Shown: one piece after another, positions 15,498 through 25,499 of the stretch
Position numbering within the stretch: position 1 is the first letter of the stretch
Layout of the letters: each line of letters begins with the position of its first letter
DNA from: Gracilimonas sp.
GTDB taxonomy: Bacteria; Bacteroidota; Rhodothermia; Balneolales; Balneolaceae
NCBI RefSeq assembly: GCF_014762685.1
Contig: NZ_JABURM010000005.1
Span: 868,001-932,000 of the forward strand
DNA: 64,000 nt
Direction: 5' to 3'
The notes under the pieces: model-generated
What the model was told of the DNA's origin: nothing
What the model saw: only the letters and a program-made list of their open reading frames with translations
The model's database searches: none
Program-made: the position numbers and the translations under genes

Positions 15498-17237
15498 ATG
15501 ATTCAGAAAAAAATATATACCGGACTTGTTGTTGAAGACGATACTCTTAAAGTAGCCAGGATTAAGGTATCGGGAAAAAAGGTTTCTTTACTAAGCATTG
15601 ATAAAGTTCGTTTAGTTGAGCCTTTGAAGGAGAAAAAAGCAGTAAAAGCTGGGCAGAAGGAAAATGTTTTTGATAATGTTGACAAGGGCGGTGATGATGA
15701 TGATGATGAGCTGATTTTTGGGCTAGAGGACGATGATGATGATGATGAAATTGGAGAGTTAGACTTAGAAAACTTTGAGGACGATTTAGATGATTTAGAT
15801 TTTGATGATTTGGATAGCGGGGGCGGTGACGAAATTGTTGACACCGACATGGTAAATGAATCAGAAACACCGTCATCTAATGAATTACTTCTCTATAACT
15901 TATTAAGCTCGTCAGATCCTAAAAGAGTTGACTTGGGAATTAGTGTCCCCGCCGGACAGGCTATTTTTCAAATACTGAAAGACGTTGACTTTTCTGATAC
16001 AAAAAAGAAAGATCTTAAAGTCATTGTTGATGACCGTTTAGAATCTCTCCACGGTGTTTCAAAATCGGATGATTTCTATTCCTATTCTGTCAGGGATGAT
16101 GGGGCGCTTTTATTAACCTCAATTGATGATGAGCCTCAACTGCTTACCCTGCTAAACCGCACCGATGAACTATATAGCGGAAAGCTTTTTATACACGATA
16201 TTTTACCTGATGAGCTTCTTTTATTAGGGTTGATCCGGGCAAATTATGACTTGGATGAGAATTCCATAACTGGTGTTGTCCAATTTGGGGAAAGTAAAAG
16301 CCGGGTGTTGTTTCTAAGAGGGAATCAGCTTTGGATTGTTTCTCCAATTATTGTAGAGGATATAAAAAACCAACGTTTTTTAAATACAGTTTTCAGTAAA
16401 ATACTATTTCAGTTAGATACAGGAGAAGTACCTAATCTTGATCGACTGATAATCTGCAATAATTCATTGGGCGATGAAGCGGTTGAATTTTTTGAAGAAC
16501 GTTTTCAGGATGTTGATGTAGCTGAGTTTAACTTCTCAGATGACTTGTTTGAATCAGAAAATGTTAATGAATCTTCAATTCCTGCTTTTACGACTGCCAT
16601 TGGCGCTGCTTGGGCTGCCTCAGGGTTTAAAAGCGATGTTTTTCCTAAGATTTCTTTTTTACCTAGTTATGTAACCGACCGCCAAAAAATATTTAAACTT
16701 CAGTGGCATGGCTTTCTTTTGCTGCTGTTTATCTTGTTAACACCTATTGTTGCAAATCATTTTTATACTCAGTACGCTTCTGAGATTGATCGCTTAAATT
16801 CTGATGTAAGTACTTTAAATGCTCAAATAAGATCATTGGAGCCTACAGTTCAAAGGTATAATGAGGTAAGTGCAGAACTGAGCCAAATACAGGCACAACT
16901 TACTCTTTTGGGTGAACTCAACCAGGGAACATTAAGATGGTCAACGAATCTTGATTTACTGAACCGTGGGTTTAATGATGTGAATTCGGTTTGGATTACC
17001 TCTATGAGCCCCGCTCAGGGTCAAAATATGGAACTTAACGGGTATGCTATGTATCGAAACCGAATTCCTCAATTGGCCGATATATTCGATAATGCAACAC
17101 TATTGAATGTAAGATCGAATGATATCAGGGAAGAAGAAGTCTATCAATTTGAATACGTAGTGAAAGACTTTTTTGAGGATGAAAATATTTATACCCCGGA
17201 AAGTGTCCAGGGCATACGTGAATTAACACAGGAATAA
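15498..17237 (+). CDS. PilM-PilN fusion protein (GspL-like topology)
   Basis: A 579-residue bitopic protein. Residues 1-45 and about 125-380 look like a PilM actin-like ATPase fold (IYTGLVVEDDTLKVARI; GVVQFGESKSRVLFLRGNQLW; ITAIGAAWAASG-type end). It is interrupted by a 60-residue Asp/Glu-rich insertion (59-117). Residues 385-389 (ISFLP) match the INLLP-type PilM-binding motif of PilN. Then come one transmembrane helix (405-425), a coiled coil (425-470) and a periplasmic ferredoxin-like domain (480-560), as in PilN. PilM and PilN are usually separate; the fused layout is that of GspL of type II secretion. No obvious PilM nucleotide motif could be confirmed by eye. Confidence 0.75.
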   Translation: MIQKKIYTGLVVEDDTLKVARIKVSGKKVSLLSIDKVRLVEPLKEKKAVKAGQKENVFDNVDKGGDDDDDELIFGLEDDDDDDEIGELDLENFEDDLDDLDFDDLDSGGGDEIVDTDMVNESETPSSNELLLYNLLSSSDPKRVDLGISVPAGQAIFQILKDVDFSDTKKKDLKVIVDDRLESLHGVSKSDDFYSYSVRDDGALLLTSIDDEPQLLTLLNRTDELYSGKLFIHDILPDELLLLGLIRANYDLDENSITGVVQFGESKSRVLFLRGNQLWIVSPIIVEDIKNQRFLNTVFSKILFQLDTGEVPNLDRLIICNNSLGDEAVEFFEERFQDVDVAEFNFSDDLFESENVNESSIPAFTTAIGAAWAASGFKSDVFPKISFLPSYVTDRQKIFKLQWHGFLLLLFILLTPIVANHFYTQYASEIDRLNSDVSTLNAQIRSLEPTVQRYNEVSAELSQIQAQLTLLGELNQGTLRWSTNLDLLNRGFNDVNSVWITSMSPAQGQNMELNGYAMYRNRIPQLADIFDNATLLNVRSNDIREEEVYQFEYVVKDFFEDENIYTPESVQGIRELTQE

Positions 17238-17239
17238 CA

Positions 17240-18109
17240 TTGTCATACGCGGTTAGAAATACAATTATCTTGTTGGTAGCCCTCTTATTATTTGTAGGAG
17301 GGGCATTTTCATATATAAAATTTATCCAGCTTCCCGAACTTGAAAGGCTGGAAATTTTACATGCTGAAAAACAAGAAGAATATAACAGCAAAAAGGCTAC
17401 AAGCGATGCTTTTCCGGAATTAAATAAAACTTATCAAAACGCACTTTCCATTATTGAAAATTTTGATAAATCACTGTATAAATCGCCTGATCCGGATGAT
17501 GTGTTTGATTATTTAAATTATATAAGCAGCAGCAGTGCATCATCAATGATATACTTTGATTTTACATATTCAGATTCCACAGCTCAGAATCAATATGGTA
17601 TTCTGAGATCTGAAATAAATGGGTATGCCCGATATGCGAATATGATGAATTTCATTAATAAATTGGAAAACAGCCGGTTATTAAATAAAGTTACTGACCT
17701 TTCTTTAGAACCTGCCTCAGGTCCTGCCAGAGAACTGGATGAGGTTACGTTTACATTTACTTTGGAAAGTTACTATAAAAGAGTTCCTATTCAGGAAAGC
17801 ACTGGTGATATCCGGCAGCTTGTGTTGAATGAAAACATATCAACTTATAATCCTTTTTATCCCCTTATACAACCAACGGTTCCACCAAATACAGAAGATT
17901 TGATAGATGTGGAACAAAGTCGATTAATTGGCCTTACCGGATCACGTATTTTTATAGTTGATCAGGGTGGTAATATATCTTCATTAAAACCAGGTGATGA
18001 AGTTTATCTTGGTCAATTACAGTCTATAGATCTTAATAATAAATCAGCTACTTTTAATTTAAATAAAGGTGGCATTACGGAATTAGTTACATTGGAGATA
18101 GAGCGATGA
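17240..18109 (+). CDS. PilO-PilP fusion protein
   Basis: A 289-residue inner-membrane/periplasmic protein starting at TTG 17240, with an AGGA ribosome site 6 nt upstream and only 2 bp after the PilM-N stop. Residues 7-29 are the membrane helix, 30-75 a coiled coil, and about 80-195 a PilO-like ferredoxin domain. The final 65 residues (RLIGLTGSRIFIVDQGGNI ... PGDEVYLGQLQSID) resemble the beta-sandwich homology-region domain of PilP/GspC. PilP is normally a separate lipoprotein; here it seems fused to PilO. It overlaps the secretin gene by 4 bp (ATGA), strongly implying coupling. Confidence 0.65.
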   Translation: MSYAVRNTIILLVALLLFVGGAFSYIKFIQLPELERLEILHAEKQEEYNSKKATSDAFPELNKTYQNALSIIENFDKSLYKSPDPDDVFDYLNYISSSSASSMIYFDFTYSDSTAQNQYGILRSEINGYARYANMMNFINKLENSRLLNKVTDLSLEPASGPARELDEVTFTFTLESYYKRVPIQESTGDIRQLVLNENISTYNPFYPLIQPTVPPNTEDLIDVEQSRLIGLTGSRIFIVDQGGNISSLKPGDEVYLGQLQSIDLNNKSATFNLNKGGITELVTLEIER

Positions 18110-19965
18110 AACCCATGAAAGCAACACTCGATAAATTAGGTTCATTATCCATTTTTTTAATGGTGTTGATTGCTGCTACAGCAATTCCACAGCATGGTTC
18201 AGCTCAAATAATTGATCCATTGCGAGAATATACCAATCCTGATGAAATTGTAGCATTCAATAAAAGTACGACCTACAATGAAGCAATAGAAATCATCAAT
18301 ACTTTTGCCCAGGAGTACGAAAATAAATTTATTGTGGACAAATCTGCTTACAGCGGTGAGCTTGGAGTGAACCTTCCGGCTATGCATTGGAAAGATGCTC
18401 TAGAATACATTATGCGATTTCAGGATCTGGAACTGACAGAATATGCTGAATTTTACGAAATTACCACACCGGCACCTTCTACTCCCGGTACTACCACACC
18501 TTCAACAAGCCAGCAGACAGGTGGCAGGGCACAAGTTGGCGGACAAGCAGGAGAGGCAATAAGAGCTACTACCGGTACTCGAGAAATCAGGATCAATGCC
18601 ACCTTCTTTGAAGGTAATAAACGAGCGCTTCAGGAAATTGGAATTGACTGGTCAACATTAACTAGTGATGTACCTGAAAATATCGGAGATTTTGTAAGTG
18701 GGGATGGGGGCGAGGCCATCCCGTCTTCAGATTTTAATGACCAGTTTGTAGCTGTAAATTCCTTAAACGCTGCCAGTGTGTCCCAGAATGCATTTAATGC
18801 CGTTGTAAACCTTGGAGAGTTTGGCCCGGGAATTAGTGTTCAAGCTTTATTTAGTGCGTTTGAAGCTGACAATTTAGGTAAAGTGTTGGCAACCCCGTCT
18901 ATTAAAGTTGTTGATGGTCAAGAAGGTAATATACAAGTAGGACAAGATTTTTCTATTAAACAAAGGGATATTGCCGGAAATGTAACAGATAATTTTGTTA
19001 ACACAGGGACTATTTTAAATGTAACTCCCCAAATTATTACCTACGGTGATACTTCGTTTGTTTATTTAGATCTGGAAGTAGAGCGTTCTACAGCACAGCC
19101 TGATGTGGTAAGTACGATCATTAATAAGCAGGAAGCTACCACATCTGCTATACTGCTTGATGGTGAGTCAACTTATGTTGCAGGCTTATATCGCACAGAG
19201 GAAACCTCGGTAAGAAGGGGGATTCCGATATTGAAGGATTTACCCGGTTGGTTTTTTGGGTTGAGATATTTGTTTGGATATAATTCCAAAGATTTTCTTG
19301 AAAATGAGCTTATCATTATTGTCCAAGCTGAGATTATTCAGCCTGTCTCTGAACGCATAAATAATAAGCTTCTGACTAAAAGAGATATCCTGGCTAGTAC
19401 TCGTGATAGGATGCGGACTGATTTAGACCGTGTTTTTACTGAAGATCAACCACAAAGAGATTTAATTGAAGAATCTCCTTCAGATGAACAAACAACTGAA
19501 ACAGATGCAAAAGCTGAAAAAGTTGAAGAGGAAGATACTCAGGAAACCGAAACTGAAGAGACAACAGATATAGCGGAAGAAGAACAAGAGGAAGAACCTG
19601 TTGAAGATTTAACGATGCAGGTCGACCGTCCGGAATTAATGGTTGTAGTCCCAAGAGCCTTCAATCTTGAAGAGTATCTAGAGTACCGGGAGAATGGCGG
19701 AGAAGGGGAAATTGAGGACGATGTCTCAGATTTAGAATATTTTATAATTGGCGGATCATTTCTGGTTCCAAGTAATGCGGAGAATTTTAAAAATATGCTA
19801 GAGAAAGAAGGGTATGAAACCCGAATTCTCTTTAATCCGGAAACACGCTTTAACTACGTGGCCTTCGAAGCATATAAGGATTATGATACTGCTAAAGCCA
19901 GAACCATAAAGATCAGAAACACTTTTAATGATGAAGCCTGGATTTTTAGATTACAGGACAATTAA
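18106..19965 (+). CDS. pilQ: PilQ-like secretin with C-terminal SPOR domain
   Basis: A 619-residue outer-membrane secretin. Signal peptide 1-33 (HGSA|Q), an N0/STN-like domain (about 45-125), a low-complexity Thr/Ser/Pro linker (125-160) and the secretin core (about 160-420) with ISVQALFSAFEADNLGKVLATPSI and VRRGIPILKDLPGWFFGLRY. Then an acidic Glu/Thr linker (about 440-520) and a SPOR domain (545-619: YFIIGGSFLVPSNAENFKNM, ending AWIFRLQDN). SPOR domains bind glycan strands stripped of stem peptides. Standard PilQ uses N-terminal AMIN domains for wall binding; I see none here. Last gene of the operon. Confidence 0.85.
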   Translation: MKPMKATLDKLGSLSIFLMVLIAATAIPQHGSAQIIDPLREYTNPDEIVAFNKSTTYNEAIEIINTFAQEYENKFIVDKSAYSGELGVNLPAMHWKDALEYIMRFQDLELTEYAEFYEITTPAPSTPGTTTPSTSQQTGGRAQVGGQAGEAIRATTGTREIRINATFFEGNKRALQEIGIDWSTLTSDVPENIGDFVSGDGGEAIPSSDFNDQFVAVNSLNAASVSQNAFNAVVNLGEFGPGISVQALFSAFEADNLGKVLATPSIKVVDGQEGNIQVGQDFSIKQRDIAGNVTDNFVNTGTILNVTPQIITYGDTSFVYLDLEVERSTAQPDVVSTIINKQEATTSAILLDGESTYVAGLYRTEETSVRRGIPILKDLPGWFFGLRYLFGYNSKDFLENELIIIVQAEIIQPVSERINNKLLTKRDILASTRDRMRTDLDRVFTEDQPQRDLIEESPSDEQTTETDAKAEKVEEEDTQETETEETTDIAEEEQEEEPVEDLTMQVDRPELMVVVPRAFNLEEYLEYRENGGEGEIEDDVSDLEYFIIGGSFLVPSNAENFKNMLEKEGYETRILFNPETRFNYVAFEAYKDYDTAKARTIKIRNTFNDEAWIFRLQDN

Positions 19966-19973
19966 AAGAAAGT

Positions 19974-20002
19974 AAAACAACAATCTCTAAGAGTGTTGTT
20001 TT
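19974..20002. terminator. Candidate bidirectional terminator between pilQ and the hydrolase gene
   Basis: AAAACAACA / TGTTGTTTT, a 9-bp stem with an 11-nt loop and A/T tails on both sides, 9 bp after the pilQ stop. It overlaps the last codons of the convergent hydrolase gene. The stem is AT-rich, so it is of moderate strength. Confidence 0.45.
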
Positions 20003-20769
20003 AAATACTGTATAGATAGTCGGTTGAACGCCCCCGGACGTTCTACATTGCAAACATGCCCACAATTTTTAATGACTTGGAGCGTAGAATTTTTGTGCTT
20101 ATTGACAATTTGCTGTACTGGTGGTAAAAACATGTGATCCTCACTGCCCATTATATATAGCATGGGGGACTCAACTTCTTTTTCCTTAAAATACTTAAGT
20201 AAAGGATTTACTTCATTGGTAAGCTTAAACCAACGTAAAAATTCTTTTTGATATAATTTTTTTGCTTCCCTAATAAATAAGTTCCGAGACTTTGCATGCC
20301 GTTTACGAGGCATAATAATCCAAGCGAAAAACTTGTATAGCCACATATAAGGAATAAATCGTTTAAACATATGCCCTAAGAAAACAAGAATACGTGAGCG
20401 CACATTTAATCTTGTAATGGCCCCGCATAGAATAGCTGACTTGACACGCTCAGGAGCAATTTCTCCAATCGTTCTTATAATTATAGTTCCCAGGGAAACA
20501 CCTATAAAATGAGCTTTTTCGATTTTAAGGTGATCTAAAACTTCAAGGATATCTTTACTGATAAATTCAAAAGAGTAATCTTCTTCATAATATTTTTGAA
20601 GCAGATCCTTGGATTTACCGTGTCCACGTAAATCTATCATCAACACATTAAAGTGTTTTTTAAAATCTCTTAGTTGGCTAAACCAAATAGAAGAGCTGCC
20701 ACCCGCGCCATGTACGAAAACAACCCAGTCTCTCTCTTCAGATGATTTATATTCTTTATAATACAACAT
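19987..20769 (-). CDS. Alpha/beta hydrolase
   Basis: A 260-residue cytoplasmic hydrolase of the alpha/beta fold. Oxyanion loop HGAGGSS at about 20-26, nucleophile elbow GVSLG at about 91-95, a cap region (120-175), the acid residue in MGSEDHMF, and the catalytic His in NCGHVCNVERP. The group includes esterases, haloperoxidase-like enzymes and MhpC-type hydrolases; the substrate cannot be told. It is monocistronic and convergent with the pilus operon. Confidence 0.85.
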   Translation of the reverse strand: MLYYKEYKSSEERDWVVFVHGAGGSSSIWFSQLRDFKKHFNVLMIDLRGHGKSKDLLQKYYEEDYSFEFISKDILEVLDHLKIEKAHFIGVSLGTIIIRTIGEIAPERVKSAILCGAITRLNVRSRILVFLGHMFKRFIPYMWLYKFFAWIIMPRKRHAKSRNLFIREAKKLYQKEFLRWFKLTNEVNPLLKYFKEKEVESPMLYIMGSEDHMFLPPVQQIVNKHKNSTLQVIKNCGHVCNVERPGAFNRLSIQYLKQHS

Positions 20770-20987
20770 AATTTAAGGTTACAAATATTTCTTCTTTAAG
20801 TAAATAAAAGTTAACACACTTTAAGGCTTTCAGAGAAACTTATTTTTAAAAAGCTATCTCCAGTATATTGAACCCTGCAATCACCCAATTAATTCTTAAA
20901 TAAGTAAATGATAATGAAAACGTCCATAGTTAATGTCTGGTATAAACAGTATCCTCATTTTATGACTGTAAATCATTAGCTTCTTTT

Positions 20988-21794
20988 ATGAAATTTTTAA
21001 GAGCTACTATAAAATTAATTAGCTTTTTGCTTGTAACTCTTTTCCTGTATTCATTGATAATGGCATCATTGATTGGAGCCATTATTGGGGTGAATTATGA
21101 AAAAATCAGGGGCTATTTACTTCGGTTTTGGGGAAGGTGTATATGCAAAATTATTGGAATTAAGTTAGAGGTAAAGGGAAAAATCCCCAATCCTCCTTTT
21201 TTGCTTGTGTCCAATCACTTAAGCTATATAGATGTATTTGTGCTATTCTCTCAGTTAAGGTGTCTTTTTGTAGCAAAAAGTGATGTTAAAACCTGGCCTT
21301 TAATGGGTTTTATTATCCGGACGTGTGGAATACTGTTTATTGATCGAAATCGTAAACGGGATATCACTAGGGTTAATAAATTAATTTCAAAAAATATAAA
21401 TGAAAACCAGGGTATTATTTTGTTTCCGGAGGGTACTACCAGTCCCGGCATGGAAGTTTTACCTTTTCGTACACCACTTTTGGAATATCCTGCCACAGAG
21501 GATCTGTCCGTTTCTTATGTTGCTATATCATATGAGTCTAAAAAAAAGGAACAACCTGCGTATGAATCAATTTGTTGGTGGGATGACGCTTCATTCTTTT
21601 CACACTTTATGAACGTTTTAAAAATGAAGGGTTTTAAGGCTAAACTTCATTTTGGGGAAACGCCTGTCAAAGAAAATGATCGTAAATTGTTAGCTGAAAA
21701 ATTACATTCAGCTGTAAAAAATAACTTTAAACCGGTTGTAACGAAGGAGGCTTTTAATGCAAAGCATGATGTATTTAAGCCACTTTCTTTTTAA
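20988..21794 (+). CDS. 1-acyl-glycerol-3-phosphate acyltransferase-like (PlsC family)
   Basis: A 268-residue membrane-bound acyltransferase of lipid synthesis. The N-terminal transmembrane segments (8-38) are followed by motif I SNHLSYID (the HX4D catalytic pair), motif II around FIDRNRKRDITR, and motif III LFPEGTTS. These are the diagnostic PlsC motifs. The acyl acceptor is presumably lysophosphatidic acid, but ornithine-lipid or other lysolipid acyltransferases share the motifs. The DedA gene starts 18 bp downstream, which suggests a membrane-lipid operon. Confidence 0.85.
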   Translation: MKFLRATIKLISFLLVTLFLYSLIMASLIGAIIGVNYEKIRGYLLRFWGRCICKIIGIKLEVKGKIPNPPFLLVSNHLSYIDVFVLFSQLRCLFVAKSDVKTWPLMGFIIRTCGILFIDRNRKRDITRVNKLISKNINENQGIILFPEGTTSPGMEVLPFRTPLLEYPATEDLSVSYVAISYESKKKEQPAYESICWWDDASFFSHFMNVLKMKGFKAKLHFGETPVKENDRKLLAEKLHSAVKNNFKPVVTKEAFNAKHDVFKPLSF

Positions 21795-21812
21795 AAATTA
21801 AGCTGTCCTGAA

Positions 21813-22646
21813 GTGAAGTCTATTAATATAATTATCTCCATTGCACTCTCATTACTTTTTATTGCTGAAATATCAGGATCATTTTTGAATGAGAATATTG
21901 TAGCCAACGAAAGTATACCCTATGATACAACTGATTTTAAGTTCTTATTTCAACTTCAGGATTCTTCCAATGTCAGTGAAGATTCCCTGGAAAAAATAGT
22001 CCCTTATTTAGATGAGGTGGAAGCAGACTCCAAAAATGAGTTATTAGTTATCTACATGCTGCTAATAGCATTCTCAACATTTTTTAGTGAAGATCTTGCC
22101 GCAATTGGGGCCGGCTTAATGGTAGCGAATGGCATGATTACATTTTGGCCGGCTGTGATAGCAGTAATAGCCGGTATTTTTACAGGTGATTTTGCTTTAT
22201 ATCTGGCAGGCAGATGGCTCGGAAGGCCTGTTTTAACAATCCCGCCATTCAAATGGTTTATTCATGAAGACACTATTGAGGTTTCCATCAGGTGGTTTGA
22301 TATTAAAGGGCCATATATTCTTTTTGCAAGCCGTTTTATACCGGGCAGCAGAATGCCGGTTTATTTGACGGCAGGTATTTTAGAAACCAGGTTTTGGAAA
22401 TTCCTGTTATATTTTGGCGGTACGGTTTTACTCTGGACCCCGATTTTTGTGTGGTTTTCAGTTATTGCAGGTAATGAAATTCTCACCATATACGAAACTT
22501 ATGATGATTACGCCGTATGGATAATACTTGGTATTGTAATTCTGTTTATAGGTCTTTATAAGATTATTCCCCTTATTTTAACAACCCGCGGGAGGAAGTT
22601 TTTATGGAAAAAAATCCGAACAGTTTTCAATAAAAAAGCATCCTGA
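21813..22646 (+). CDS. DedA/VTT-family membrane protein
   Basis: A 277-residue inner-membrane protein starting at GTG 21813. An N-terminal hydrophobic segment precedes an exported-looking hydrophilic stretch (about 25-70), then the VTT domain: EDLAAIGAGLMVANG (amphipathic re-entrant helix), GDFALYLAGRWLGRP and the hallmark SRFIPGSRMPVYL. DedA proteins flip or transport lipid carriers such as undecaprenyl phosphate or phospholipids. It is linked to the upstream PlsC-like acyltransferase. The extra N-terminal segment of about 70 residues is longer than in ordinary DedA proteins. Confidence 0.85.
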   Translation: MKSINIIISIALSLLFIAEISGSFLNENIVANESIPYDTTDFKFLFQLQDSSNVSEDSLEKIVPYLDEVEADSKNELLVIYMLLIAFSTFFSEDLAAIGAGLMVANGMITFWPAVIAVIAGIFTGDFALYLAGRWLGRPVLTIPPFKWFIHEDTIEVSIRWFDIKGPYILFASRFIPGSRMPVYLTAGILETRFWKFLLYFGGTVLLWTPIFVWFSVIAGNEILTIYETYDDYAVWIILGIVILFIGLYKIIPLILTTRGRKFLWKKIRTVFNKKAS

Positions 22647-22673
22647 CTGTATTGCTTTGGACGAGTGGATTAT

Positions 22674-22705
22674 AAAAAAGCCCGAATTAATTGATCCGGG
22701 CTTTT
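22674..22705. terminator. Bidirectional rho-independent terminator
   Basis: AAAAGCCCG / CGGGCTTTT, a 9-bp stem with a T-run on one side and an A-run on the other. It lies between the convergent dedA and icd genes and can stop both. Confidence 0.85.
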
Positions 22706-22727
22706 CTCCTAATTAGGAATGTGTCCT

Positions 22728-25277
<2,550 letters not shown>

Positions 25278-25484
25278 ATGATTCGACCGATGTTCGGTTT
25301 TCGGCCCAAACCCAAGAAATTCGACTATCCTTTCCGTTATTACGACCCGGAAAAGGATGAAAAAGAAAAGCGGCGTAAGCGTATTAAATTCGAAACCCAT
25401 ACAAGACGCAGGCCTGCCCAGTTTAAAACAATTGTATTTTTCGCAGCGCTGTTGGCTTTAATTGTTTACCTAATTTCACTCTAA
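25278..25484 (+). CDS. Small basic tail-anchored membrane protein upstream of mutL
   Basis: A 68-residue protein: strongly basic and charged over residues 7-48 (FRPKPKKFDYPFRYYDPEKDEKEKRRKR region), then a single C-terminal hydrophobic helix (about 49-67). The YYDPEKDEKEKR pattern is shared by short uncharacterised Bacteroidota proteins often found beside mutL or rhomboid genes. It ends 15 bp before mutL and is probably co-transcribed. Function unknown. An alternative start is Met5. Confidence 0.65.
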   Translation: MIRPMFGFRPKPKKFDYPFRYYDPEKDEKEKRRKRIKFETHTRRRPAQFKTIVFFAALLALIVYLISL

Positions 25485-25499
25485 AACAGATTATTTACA

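Noticed and set aside
15503-15876. Minus-strand frames rich in Ser and His opposite the acidic part of the PilM-N gene
   Set aside because: They arise from repeated GAT/GAC codons of the Asp-rich insertion read backwards and have no domain or start context.
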